Assembly (NCBI GenBank): GCA_017460915.1
Contig: JAFUAA010000046.1
Coordinates: 61,986 to 125,985, forward strand
Direction: 5' to 3'
DNA: 64,000 nt
DNA from: Bacteroidales bacterium
GTDB lineage: Bacteria > Bacteroidota > Bacteroidia > Bacteroidales > F082
Shown here: positions 42,566 through 50,212 of the stretch, piece by piece
How positions within the stretch are numbered: position 1 is the first letter of the stretch
Layout of the letters: each line of letters begins with the position of its first letter
The notes under the pieces: generated by a model
The model's database searches: none
Seen by the model: only the letters and a program-made list of their open reading frames with translations
What the model was told of the DNA's origin: nothing
Program-made: the position numbers and the translations under genes

Positions 42566-44539
42566 ATGCGACGTCACACGAGAAAAGAGCTGTTCCACGA
42601 ATGGTTAGGCCAGCCTTACATGCTGCTAATCTATCGATTGCTGGCCATCTTGCTGACCCTCAGCATCAGTCGATGGATGCTTTACCTGTTCAACTCGCAG
42701 TTCTTCCACCAGCTGAGCCTCGGCCAAGCCTTGGGGCTCTATTTCAACGGGATGCGCTTCGACCTTCCCGTGGTCGTCGCCATCAACCTACCCGTCATCA
42801 TTTACTATTGTTTTCCCTCACTCGGCATTTGCAGGAAAGGGTTGCAACGCGTCGTCAACATCTATTACGTTACGCTCAATGCCATCGCCATCTTGCTGAA
42901 TTTCATCGACATCGTTTGTTTCAACTTTTTCGGAAAGCATCTCACCATCGACTTCGTCAAGGTACTGGGCAACTCTGACGAAATCACCTTCGGCATCATC
43001 CGACAAGTGTTGTTCGACTACTGGTACCTCTTGATCATTTTCATCCTTTTCGCCTTGGTTATCAATGTTGTGGCAAGACACACCCAGCTACATTGCAACG
43101 AAAAGGAACAAAAAAAGAAATGGTACCTCCGACAATCTGTCAGTTTGGCGGTCATGCTCATCGTTGCTTGGATTGCGTGGCGCGGCGGCTTGCAAGCCCA
43201 ACGCATCACCATGCAGACCACGATGGAATACACCGACCCGCAAAACGCGCCCATCCTGCTCAACACGCCGTTTTGTCTCATCAACACCCACGACACAAAG
43301 CTGGAAATACGAGACAATGCGCCCGATGTCACCTATTCACCAATTCATACCGAACTGACTACCAACCGTTTCCTCATCAACGACAGCCTGAACGCTGACA
43401 CGATGCCAAACAATGTTGTGCTCATCATCATGAAAAGCGTCGGGCAGGAAATGATAGGCTATTACAACCCCGACCGACGCTGTTCGCTCACCCCTTTCTT
43501 GGATTCGCTGCTCCACAACAGCCTCACCTTCAACGGAATGGCCAACAGTCGGAGAAGCCTTGAGGTGTTGCCGTCCATTTTGGCAAGCCTCCCTCCCTTG
43601 ATGGAGAACGACTTCGTGAGATCGGACTATTCGAACAACGACTTCGACGCTTTTGCGCAACATCTGCAACAAAAGGCATACAACACCATCTTCATGCACG
43701 GCGGGAAAAACGGCACCATGCGTTTCGACCAATTTGCCCACCGCGCCGGTTTCAAGAACTACTTCGGGCGCGTGGAATACGGCGACGACACCGACTACGA
43801 CGGGCAATGGGGCATCTACGACGGACCTTTCCTGCAATATGCCGCAAAGACCTTGAACCGTGTCCACGAGCCTTTCGCAACGGCCATCTACACCCTTTCC
43901 TCGCGCTATCCCTACAAGGTACCAAAGGAATTCGAGCTGCCAGAAGAAAGCTATTTCTGGACGGGGTTCGAAAAGACCGTCTTCTATGAGGACTGCGCCT
44001 TGCGCGACTTTTTCGCCACAGCCTCCAAAACATCGTGGTTCAACAACACTTTGTTCGTTATCACCAGCGACTACTCCAACACCCAACATTTCCAACCCGA
44101 ATACAGCAACGTTTGGGGCATGTACGCCATACCCATCGCCTTCTATTGGCCTCAACACATTGAGCCTCAACGTTGTGAGGAAATCGCGCAGCAAACCGAC
44201 TTGGGTCCGTCCATCCTCGCCGCCTTGAAGGTCAACGACACCCTGCTCTCCTATGGGCGCAACCTGTTCGACAGCCTCAGCGAACCCGCCTTCGTCAGCT
44301 ACTTCAACCTCACCTATCAATACTGCGACGGGACCTATCTTGTGCAATCCGACGGACAGAATCCCTTCGGCATCTACAAGCCCCTCCTCGACCCGCTGAT
44401 GAACGACAACCTGATCGACCGCCTCCAATGCCCCGACATTTTCGCCAAACTGTATGCCGTGCTAGCAGATTACAACAAAAGAATGATTTTCAACGATTTA
44501 AAACCAACATTCGATACCATCCATGAAACACAAGAGTGA
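42566..44539 (+). CDS. LtaS-like sulfatase-fold membrane protein with altered active-site positions
   Basis: The product is 657 residues. Four or five N-terminal membrane helices (LLIYRLLAILLTLSIS, VVVAINLPVIIYYCF, YVTLNAIAILLNFIDIVC, YWYLLIIFILFALVINVVA) precede an alkaline-phosphatase-superfamily domain of the LTA synthase/phosphoglycerol transferase kind: TPFLDSLLHNSLTFNGM, NSRRSLEVLPSILASLPP, YNTIFMHGGKNGTMRFDQ. Metal-site positions are changed: the usual ES after the first strand reads MKS, the SHHPF-type segment reads SSRYPY, and the ADH motif near the end reads TSDYS. It may be catalytically inactive. The stop overlaps the next start by 17 bases. Confidence 0.82.
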   Translation: MRRHTRKELFHEWLGQPYMLLIYRLLAILLTLSISRWMLYLFNSQFFHQLSLGQALGLYFNGMRFDLPVVVAINLPVIIYYCFPSLGICRKGLQRVVNIYYVTLNAIAILLNFIDIVCFNFFGKHLTIDFVKVLGNSDEITFGIIRQVLFDYWYLLIIFILFALVINVVARHTQLHCNEKEQKKKWYLRQSVSLAVMLIVAWIAWRGGLQAQRITMQTTMEYTDPQNAPILLNTPFCLINTHDTKLEIRDNAPDVTYSPIHTELTTNRFLINDSLNADTMPNNVVLIIMKSVGQEMIGYYNPDRRCSLTPFLDSLLHNSLTFNGMANSRRSLEVLPSILASLPPLMENDFVRSDYSNNDFDAFAQHLQQKAYNTIFMHGGKNGTMRFDQFAHRAGFKNYFGRVEYGDDTDYDGQWGIYDGPFLQYAAKTLNRVHEPFATAIYTLSSRYPYKVPKEFELPEESYFWTGFEKTVFYEDCALRDFFATASKTSWFNNTLFVITSDYSNTQHFQPEYSNVWGMYAIPIAFYWPQHIEPQRCEEIAQQTDLGPSILAALKVNDTLLSYGRNLFDSLSEPAFVSYFNLTYQYCDGTYLVQSDGQNPFGIYKPLLDPLMNDNLIDRLQCPDIFAKLYAVLADYNKRMIFNDLKPTFDTIHETQE

Positions 44540-44864
44540 CAAGAACGGCACCGTTTATTCCACCAACCCCGACTTCGCCTTCGACTATGGCGAGGAAGAG
44601 ACCCCAACCCTTGAGCCCGCCAAACAGAATCTCCGCGTCATGCTCGACAAGAAGCAACGTGACGGCAAGAAAGTCACCCTCGTCACGGGGTTCCAAGGCT
44701 CCGACTACGACTTGGCCGTGCTGGGCAAGGAACTGAAATCGGCCTGCGGCGTGGGCGGCAGCGTGAAGGACGGCGAGATTCTGTTGCAAGGCGACTTCCG
44801 CGAGAAAGTGCTGGCCCTTCTGCAGCAAAAAGGCTATACGAAAACAAAGATAAGCGGCCTATAA
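44523..44864 (+). CDS. SUI1/eIF1-like (YciH-type) translation factor
   Basis: The protein has 113 residues. An N-terminal tail of about 30 residues is followed by the SUI1 fold: LRVMLDKKQRDGKKVTLVTGFQG, LAVLGKELKSACGVGGSVKDGEILLQGDFREKVLALLQQKGY. The bacterial homologue YciH is thought to tune start-site fidelity. The gene overlaps the sulfatase-fold gene and leads to mscS, so the three are probably one transcript. Confidence 0.93.
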   Translation: MKHKSDKNGTVYSTNPDFAFDYGEEETPTLEPAKQNLRVMLDKKQRDGKKVTLVTGFQGSDYDLAVLGKELKSACGVGGSVKDGEILLQGDFREKVLALLQQKGYTKTKISGL

Positions 44865-44883
44865 ACCATCGAAAAACAACGAA

Positions 44884-46104
44884 ATGATTGAAAAATACTT
44901 GGAAATACTGAAAAATGCCGGCAGAAGTCTCCACTTCGGCGAAACGCTTACGGCCGGATTGGCGGAAGGATTTGCCTTTGCCAGCATGTTGGCTGTCGGC
45001 ATTCTCCTCTATTTTCTCTTCAAGCTCTTGGTGAAAAAGACCATTTATGTCATCATCAGGAAGACCCCGTCAAAATACGACGACCTGCTCATCAAGAACA
45101 GGGTGCTCACCCGTATCTGCCTGCTCATTCCAGCCATCATGGTCAAATACTACGCCAACGACGCCTTGCCCTCGTTCCCAGGTGCTGTCGAAATCATCAT
45201 CAAGGTGGCGAGAATCTACGAAATCGTAGTCTACACTTCGGTGATGTTGGCTTTGGTGAACACGGGGCACGACCTCTACAACTCCTTTGAGTTCTCGAAG
45301 TTGAAGCCCATCGAAGGCTTGATACAAGTCATCAAAGGCATACTTTACGCCGTATGCGTCCTGCTGATTACTGCCTTCCTTTTGGGCAAGAGCGTTAGCA
45401 CCATCGTCATCGGGTTGGGAACGCTCTCGGCGGTATTGATGTTGATCTTCCAAGACTCGATAAAGGGTTTTGTGGGCAGCATCCAGCTTTCCATCAACGA
45501 CATGCTTCGCATCGGCGACTGGATCGTGACCGGTCCAGCCGATGGCACCGTGCTGGAAATCAACCTCACCACCGTAAAGGTGCAAAACTGGGACAACACC
45601 ATCACCACCATTCCCACCTATACGTTGGTTTCGAGCCCGTTCACCAACTGGCGCGGCATGTCCGACTCGGGCGGCAGGCGCATCGCCCGAAGCATCAACA
45701 TCGACGTGAACACCATCCGCTATTGCACGCCCGAAATGCTCGAGAAATACAAGCATTACGCCTTGGTGAAGGACTACATCACCCAACGCGAGGAAGACAT
45801 TGCCGAATACAACAAGGCCAACCGCATCGACACTTCCGAAATCATGAACGGCCGCCAACAGACCAACTTGGGCATCTTCCGCGCCTACATCAAGGCTTAT
45901 CTGAACCACAACCCCAAGCTGAACCACAACCTCACAATGATGGTGCGCCAGCTGCAACCCACCGAATTCGGCGTACCGCTGCAAATCTACGCCTTCAGCA
46001 GCGACAAGCAATGGCTCAATTACGAGGAAATCCAAAGCGACATCTTCGATCATGTCATCTCCGCCGCGCCGATGTTTGATTTGAAAATATACCAGAAACG
46101 ATGA
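44884..46104 (+). CDS. MscS-family mechanosensitive ion channel
   Basis: The product is 406 residues. Several N-terminal helices (MLAVGILLYFLFKLLVKKTIYVI, ICLLIPAIMVKYY, YAVCVLLITAFLLGKS) lead to the pore helix (TIVIGLGTLSAVLMLIFQDSIKGFVGSIQLSI), the beta domain (MLRIGDWIV, GTVLEINLTTVKVQNWDNTITTIPTYTLVSSPFTNW) and a C-terminal alpha/beta domain. An insertion after the beta domain (TQREEDIAEYNKANRIDTSEI) is typical of the YbdG-like long subfamily. It should release solutes on hypo-osmotic shock. Confidence 0.94.
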   Translation: MIEKYLEILKNAGRSLHFGETLTAGLAEGFAFASMLAVGILLYFLFKLLVKKTIYVIIRKTPSKYDDLLIKNRVLTRICLLIPAIMVKYYANDALPSFPGAVEIIIKVARIYEIVVYTSVMLALVNTGHDLYNSFEFSKLKPIEGLIQVIKGILYAVCVLLITAFLLGKSVSTIVIGLGTLSAVLMLIFQDSIKGFVGSIQLSINDMLRIGDWIVTGPADGTVLEINLTTVKVQNWDNTITTIPTYTLVSSPFTNWRGMSDSGGRRIARSINIDVNTIRYCTPEMLEKYKHYALVKDYITQREEDIAEYNKANRIDTSEIMNGRQQTNLGIFRAYIKAYLNHNPKLNHNLTMMVRQLQPTEFGVPLQIYAFSSDKQWLNYEEIQSDIFDHVISAAPMFDLKIYQKR

Positions 46105-46111
46105 TTAGGTT

Positions 46112-46258
46112 GGAGGTTTGAGGTTGGAGGTTTGAGGTTGGAGGTAGGAGGTAGGAGGTAGGTGGTTGGAGGTTGGAGGTAGGAGGTAGGAGGTTGGAGG
46201 TAGGAGGTTGGAGGTTTGAGGTTTGAGGTAGGAAGTTTGAGGTAGGAAGTTTGAGGTG
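46112..46258. repeat. heptanucleotide tandem repeat, 21 units
   Basis: Twenty-one units of seven bases follow without interruption, mostly GGAGGTT, GGAGGTA or TGAGGTT, with two GGAAGTT and one GGTGGTT. The G-rich strand is the coding strand of both flanking genes. It begins eight bases after the mscS stop and ends 47 bases before the esterase ATG. Slippage here would change spacing in the esterase upstream region. Confidence 0.9.
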
Positions 46259-46305
46259 TAGGACTGTCACATTGTGGCGACCGCACAAATCCACAGAAAA
46301 AGTTT

Positions 46306-47205
46306 ATGAATGCAGGAATTGTTTTTACGGAGAAGTATTTGCGACTAATGTTCAAGCAGTTGCGCGACGCCACACCCGAAGAGGTTCAAGAAGAGTTGGA
46401 GCACTGCCGCCGCGAGAACCGTCGTCCCGTGCGCGTGCCACGCTATTTCAGAGGCTTCTTTACCGAAGGCGAGAAATTCATTGCCTCGACGGGCTTTGAA
46501 ATGCAGGTGTTCAATCATGACGAAGGCTCGCGACAGCTCGTCCTCTACCTCCACGGCGGCGCCTTCATCTATCCGCCCGTGTTCTTCCACTGGCGTTTCA
46601 TGCACGACCTCAGCCTGCGCGCCCATTGCGACGTCATCATGCCGGTCTATCCCAAATCGCCCGAATACAATTGCAGGTTTTGCGTGGCATCGCTGCTCGA
46701 TTTCTACTGCAATCGTGTTGAAAACCATGATTATGACGAAATCCATTTCGTCGGCGACTCGGCAGGTGGTCATTTGTGCCTCGTCGTGGCGCAAGAAGCC
46801 GCCAAAAACGGCTGGCGCCGCCCCGACAGCCTAACGCTCCTCTCCCCTTGCGTCGACCTCAGTCACACCAAAAAGAAGGAGATGCGGGCGTTGCAGGACA
46901 AAGACCCGATGCTGCAACTCGACCGCGTCATCACCTTGAACGCCATTTGGCAAGACGACCTACCCATCCAACATCCTTGGGTCAGCCCCGTCTTCGGCGA
47001 CTTCAGCGGTGTCGACAACCTGAGCGTCTATTTCGGGACAGACGAAATCCTGAAGCCCGACTCGCTATTCCTGAAAGAGACCTACGAAAAAGCCGGAAAG
47101 ACAGGCCGCTTCCGCGAATTTGAAGGCATGTTCCACACCTTTGCGATGTTCCCGATTCCTGAAGGGTTCATGGTGGTGAAGGAGATTGCCAAAAACATCA
47201 AATAA
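46306..47205 (+). CDS. alpha/beta hydrolase (hormone-sensitive lipase/esterase family)
   Basis: The product is 299 residues. The HSL-type oxyanion motif LVLYLHGGAFIYPP, nucleophile elbow HFVGDSAGGHL, acid GTDEIL and base His in EGMFHTFAMFP give a complete catalytic set. It should hydrolyse short acyl esters. No signal peptide is visible, so it is cytoplasmic. The upstream region is the heptamer tandem repeat. Confidence 0.9.
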   Translation: MNAGIVFTEKYLRLMFKQLRDATPEEVQEELEHCRRENRRPVRVPRYFRGFFTEGEKFIASTGFEMQVFNHDEGSRQLVLYLHGGAFIYPPVFFHWRFMHDLSLRAHCDVIMPVYPKSPEYNCRFCVASLLDFYCNRVENHDYDEIHFVGDSAGGHLCLVVAQEAAKNGWRRPDSLTLLSPCVDLSHTKKKEMRALQDKDPMLQLDRVITLNAIWQDDLPIQHPWVSPVFGDFSGVDNLSVYFGTDEILKPDSLFLKETYEKAGKTGRFREFEGMFHTFAMFPIPEGFMVVKEIAKNIK

Positions 47206-47215
47206 TTGAAATACA

Positions 47216-47899
47216 CTATTTTACAAACTCAGCATTGCATTTCGGGTTGGGACATTTGCCGTCGGCTTCCAATTTCTTCCAATGTGTTGTGAAAGGAAAC
47301 TTCATACCACATTTCGGGCAGCAATAGCGCGGCTGGTACTTGATTTGCAGCTCGGTGATTTCCTCTTGAATGTCATGCTTACTGCTTTGTGACAACAAGA
47401 CCAATGTGACGACAACACCAATTGCCAGACCAATCATTCGCATAAAACCCAGTGGAATCAAGGCAAACAAACCACCAGCAATCATCGGTATGAAATTCAC
47501 AATGCGCATTTTTACGTTTTGGCTATTCTTGATTCTGGTTTCTTCCGCCTTGTAATCCATATATGCCCGTTTGATGTCTTCAAATTCTTTGGAATAATCC
47601 GTGCGCTGTCCTTCTTCCGCCTTGCGGCAGGAGTCGAAGATTTTCTTGAGGTCGAGTTGGTAGCACACATCGTCGCCAATGCCGCCGAGCCAAACCGTGT
47701 CGGTTTCCTTCACTCCCTTTTTGGCGATGCGTTGGCCATTGACGAAGGTGCCGTTGGCCGATTCGTTGTCGATAAGGGTTGCCTTGCCATCTTTCCATTG
47801 CAACGAGGCATGGTGACGGCCGGCCTTCTTGCATGTGTTGGGTACGTTGATGGCATTCGCGCCCGACTCTTCTCTTCCGATTTTGATTTCTATTTCCAT
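47216..47899 (-). CDS. FHA-domain membrane protein with C-terminal zinc ribbon
   Basis: The product is 227 residues. The N-terminal FHA domain (IKIGREESG, GRHHASLQWKDGKATLIDNESANGTFVNGQRI) would bind phosphothreonine peptides. A charged helix follows, then two membrane helices (IVNFIPMIAGGLFALIPLGF, IGLAIGVVVTLVLLS) and a four-Cys ribbon (CCPKCGMKF, GKCPNPKCNAEF). It is the last gene of the kinase/phosphatase/caspase cluster and a likely reader of the phosphorylation made by the kinase at 50213-52207. Confidence 0.88.
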   Translation of the reverse strand: MEIEIKIGREESGANAINVPNTCKKAGRHHASLQWKDGKATLIDNESANGTFVNGQRIAKKGVKETDTVWLGGIGDDVCYQLDLKKIFDSCRKAEEGQRTDYSKEFEDIKRAYMDYKAEETRIKNSQNVKMRIVNFIPMIAGGLFALIPLGFMRMIGLAIGVVVTLVLLSQSSKHDIQEEITELQIKYQPRYCCPKCGMKFPFTTHWKKLEADGKCPNPKCNAEFVK

Positions 47900-47908
47900 T
47901 TTTCCGGG

Positions 47909-47932
47909 TTCGCGGGCGTCTCGCCCGCATAT
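47909..47932. repeat. GCGGGCGTCTCGCCCGC hairpin
   Basis: A short perfect REP-like palindrome (GCGGGCG/CGCCCGC, loop TCT) just upstream of the FHA gene. Confidence 0.45.
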
Positions 47933-47957
47933 TGTTTGGTTTATTTCATTTCTTGTG

Positions 47958-48008
47958 GGTAGGGGTTTACACCGCCTGCCTAATATCTGTCGCCCCTACG
48001 GGGCTACC
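47958..48008. repeat. 50-bp intergenic repeat, copy 1
   Basis: GGTAGGGGTTTACACCGCCTGCCTA, then a variable stretch, then TCGCCCCTACGGGGCTACC. A second copy lies at 49966-50014, and the two bracket the caspase and PP2C genes. The ends are partly complementary, so a hairpin can form. Confidence 0.7.
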
Positions 48009-48809
48009 TCAAACTTTCGCGACAATCAGCCTCAAATCGAACTTGCCGAACAAATCCGGAGTCTGTTTGTGTCCACGCGAGGCCGCTTTATCCTGAACTT
48101 TATGATAGACATAGTAATACAATTCCTGAATGGTCACATAGCGGTTGCCGTCGCGGTTGGCCGCGCCGCCCAGGCCTTCCATAAGGTAATAGGTGAACAG
48201 CCCTTGCTGGAGGCTTCCCATCTCCATCGAGGTTTCGTTGCCTTGGCACGACATCATCACGGCAATGTTCATGTTGGATGCGTCCTTGTGACCTTTTTCG
48301 AGGCTTTTGCGCAGGTTGTTGTTCGACGACAGCCCTTTCTTCATGCTACCCGCAAAGCAGGCATCGGCGAAGAGGAGTTTGGTGTTGCACTTCGCCGCCT
48401 TGAAGATGGACTTCACCTCACTGAAATAGAGCAAGTTGCCACCCATCGTTGTGGCATCGTAAGGCAAAAAGCAGCCCTTGTCACCATGGCCGGAGAAATA
48501 GAAAATGACACGGTCGTCCTTCTTCGCCTTGGCAAACAAGGCCTTGCCCTTGGCGATGATGTTCTCCTTCGAGGCTTGCGCTTCGGTGAGCAAGACGATG
48601 TTGGTGGCTGGCACACTTCCGCCTTTTTTGGATTTCAGGAAAGCGGCGAAGCTGATCGCACCGTTGACTGTGTAGTTGAGGTCGCCGTCATCAGGGGTGA
48701 AATTCCTGTAGTCGGCCACGCCGATGATGAGGGCGTAGGTGTTGTTGTAGGCCTCGGCTGTCATGCCCACAACGAGCATGAGCAGCAAAAATGCAAGTCG
48801 TTTTTTCAT
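48009..48809 (-). CDS. secreted caspase-like (C14) peptidase
   Basis: The product is 266 residues with a signal peptide (MKKRLAFLLLMLVVGMTAEA). The caspase-fold core is clear: TYALIIGVADYRN at the start, DDRVIFYFSGHGDKG with the catalytic His at about 108, and KLLFADACFAGSM with the catalytic Cys at about 151, followed by MSCQGNETSMEMGSLQQGLFTYYLMEGL. Bacterial relatives (metacaspases/orthocaspases) cut after basic residues and several act in cell-death or defence. Export to the periplasm is unusual for a death effector. The start overlaps the phosphatase stop (ATGA). Confidence 0.9.
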   Translation of the reverse strand: MKKRLAFLLLMLVVGMTAEAYNNTYALIIGVADYRNFTPDDGDLNYTVNGAISFAAFLKSKKGGSVPATNIVLLTEAQASKENIIAKGKALFAKAKKDDRVIFYFSGHGDKGCFLPYDATTMGGNLLYFSEVKSIFKAAKCNTKLLFADACFAGSMKKGLSSNNNLRKSLEKGHKDASNMNIAVMMSCQGNETSMEMGSLQQGLFTYYLMEGLGGAANRDGNRYVTIQELYYYVYHKVQDKAASRGHKQTPDLFGKFDLRLIVAKV

Positions 48810-49930
48810 AGTTGGATGGTGCTTTGAAGTTGGTAAGGCATTTGTTGCTCTGTTTGCTCCATAGACATTTCGGGTGTTGGCTTTCCCTTGGTTTTCCTAC
48901 AGCCTTTTGGCGCAAGAATAGAAATAGCTATTATCATGATTATCAATGTAATAAGTATACATAAAAACGTCTTTCGCTTGGATTGGCTGATTGGCGGCGG
49001 GCCATATACACACGCAGGATCTTCCTTGAGTCTTTCCAAAGGCTTCGGAGCCTTGACAGTCGATGAAGCCTCATCCGATGCGGACTTTTCGTCTGGTTTC
49101 GGGGAGTCTTCTTTCGTTTCCTCGTTGTCCTTGAGATACTGATTGTAATCCGCTTCCACCTCGGCGAAGGTCGTCCACTCCAATTCCTCGTTGGTGCCGA
49201 AGCTGAAAGCGTCCGCTTCCTCGATTTCGGCAATGATGGCCGTGTTGTTGTCCTTCGACTTGGTGTTGCACTGTTCGGCCAGTCTTTGGCATTTCTGCTC
49301 GAAGTTGAGGCTTTCATCAGAAAAGAGTTTGACCAACTCGAGGTCGCCCCAGCCTTCCACCACGCCATCGGAGCAGAGCATAAGCACGTCGCCATCTTTC
49401 AGTTCGTCGATCTTGACGATGGACGCGCTGGCGGGCTTGCCGTCGCGTTGCGCGATGATGGCCTTGGAGATGCGGTTCGACATGGGATGGAAACGTCCCG
49501 CCTCAATGGTGATTTCCTTAGTTCGCATCAACTCACCGACAAGCGAATGGTCCCAAGTGTGCCATAGTCTCTGCTCCGAAGGGCGGAACAGGTAGATGCG
49601 GCTATCGCCGATGTGGGCGGCATACCACACGTCGGGCGTGCGAAAAACGCCCGTGAAGGTAGTGCCCATCTTCTCTAATTCAGGTTCCTTCACCAATAGT
49701 TGGTTGATGTCGGTTTGCACTTGGTTGAGTTGCTGTTGTATCTCCATCTTGCCGAGTGGCCGAGGCTCGGCGAAAGCCTTCAGCATGGCTTCTTTCACGA
49801 AGGCCGAGGCCCGTTCGCCCGACACATGCCCGCCCATGCCGTCGCACACAGTGAGCAAGGCCGCGCTGCGGCCGAGGCTGTCTTCGTTGTTGCCGCGTTT
49901 CCCTTGTTGGGAGAATTGTTGGATTTTCAT
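48806..49930 (-). CDS. PP2C-type Ser/Thr phosphatase with C-terminal membrane anchor
   Basis: The product is 374 residues. The PP2C metal ligands are present (NNEDS with Asp17, TVCDGMGGH with Asp30, LMLCSDGVVEGW, KDNNTAIIAEI). An acidic linker of about 80 residues leads to one membrane helix (FLCILITLIIMIIAISIL, about residues 320-340) and a short tail. It would remove phosphates placed by the neighbouring Ser/Thr kinase at the inner face of the membrane. It is co-translated with the caspase-like gene. Confidence 0.92.
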   Translation of the reverse strand: MKIQQFSQQGKRGNNEDSLGRSAALLTVCDGMGGHVSGERASAFVKEAMLKAFAEPRPLGKMEIQQQLNQVQTDINQLLVKEPELEKMGTTFTGVFRTPDVWYAAHIGDSRIYLFRPSEQRLWHTWDHSLVGELMRTKEITIEAGRFHPMSNRISKAIIAQRDGKPASASIVKIDELKDGDVLMLCSDGVVEGWGDLELVKLFSDESLNFEQKCQRLAEQCNTKSKDNNTAIIAEIEEADAFSFGTNEELEWTTFAEVEADYNQYLKDNEETKEDSPKPDEKSASDEASSTVKAPKPLERLKEDPACVYGPPPISQSKRKTFLCILITLIIMIIAISILAPKGCRKTKGKPTPEMSMEQTEQQMPYQLQSTIQL

Positions 49931-50212
49931 ATTGTTGATGTTTATTGTTTGTTTTCGTTTTTTTCGGCAGGGGTTTACACCGCCTGCCTACGTTGCTGTC
50001 GCCCCTTCGGGGCTTTGACTTGCTTGGGGTTCGTTGAATCCCCCCTGCCCCCTTTGCCAAGGGGGAAGCCTACCGGACGTAGGCCTGCCGGGGTGCTTGG
50101 GTGGCGTCGCTCAGGAGCAGCCGGGCGAGGCTGGGTGGCGCGCCCTGCGCGCGCCTCGCCCGACTGCCCCTGAGCTGTGCCCGTCGCGCCCGTGGGCACA
50201 ACGGAACATGGG
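49931..50212. other. repeat-filled gap between PP2C and kinase genes
   Basis: This GC-rich gap of about 280 bases holds the second 50-bp repeat, a CCCCCTTGGCAAAGGGGG-type hairpin near 50038-50072 and several CG-rich inverted segments around 50115-50170 (GGGCGAGGC ... GCCTCGCCC). No gene is supported. Confidence 0.55.
49966..50014. repeat. 50-bp intergenic repeat, copy 2
   Basis: GGCAGGGGTTTACACCGCCTGCCTA followed, after a variable stretch, by TCGCCCCTTCGGGGCT matches copy 1 at 47958-48008. Outside the short variable centre the copies are nearly identical. Confidence 0.7.

Noticed and set aside
46112-46258. CRISPR array
   Set aside because: Units are seven-base direct repeats without spacers and no cas gene is near.
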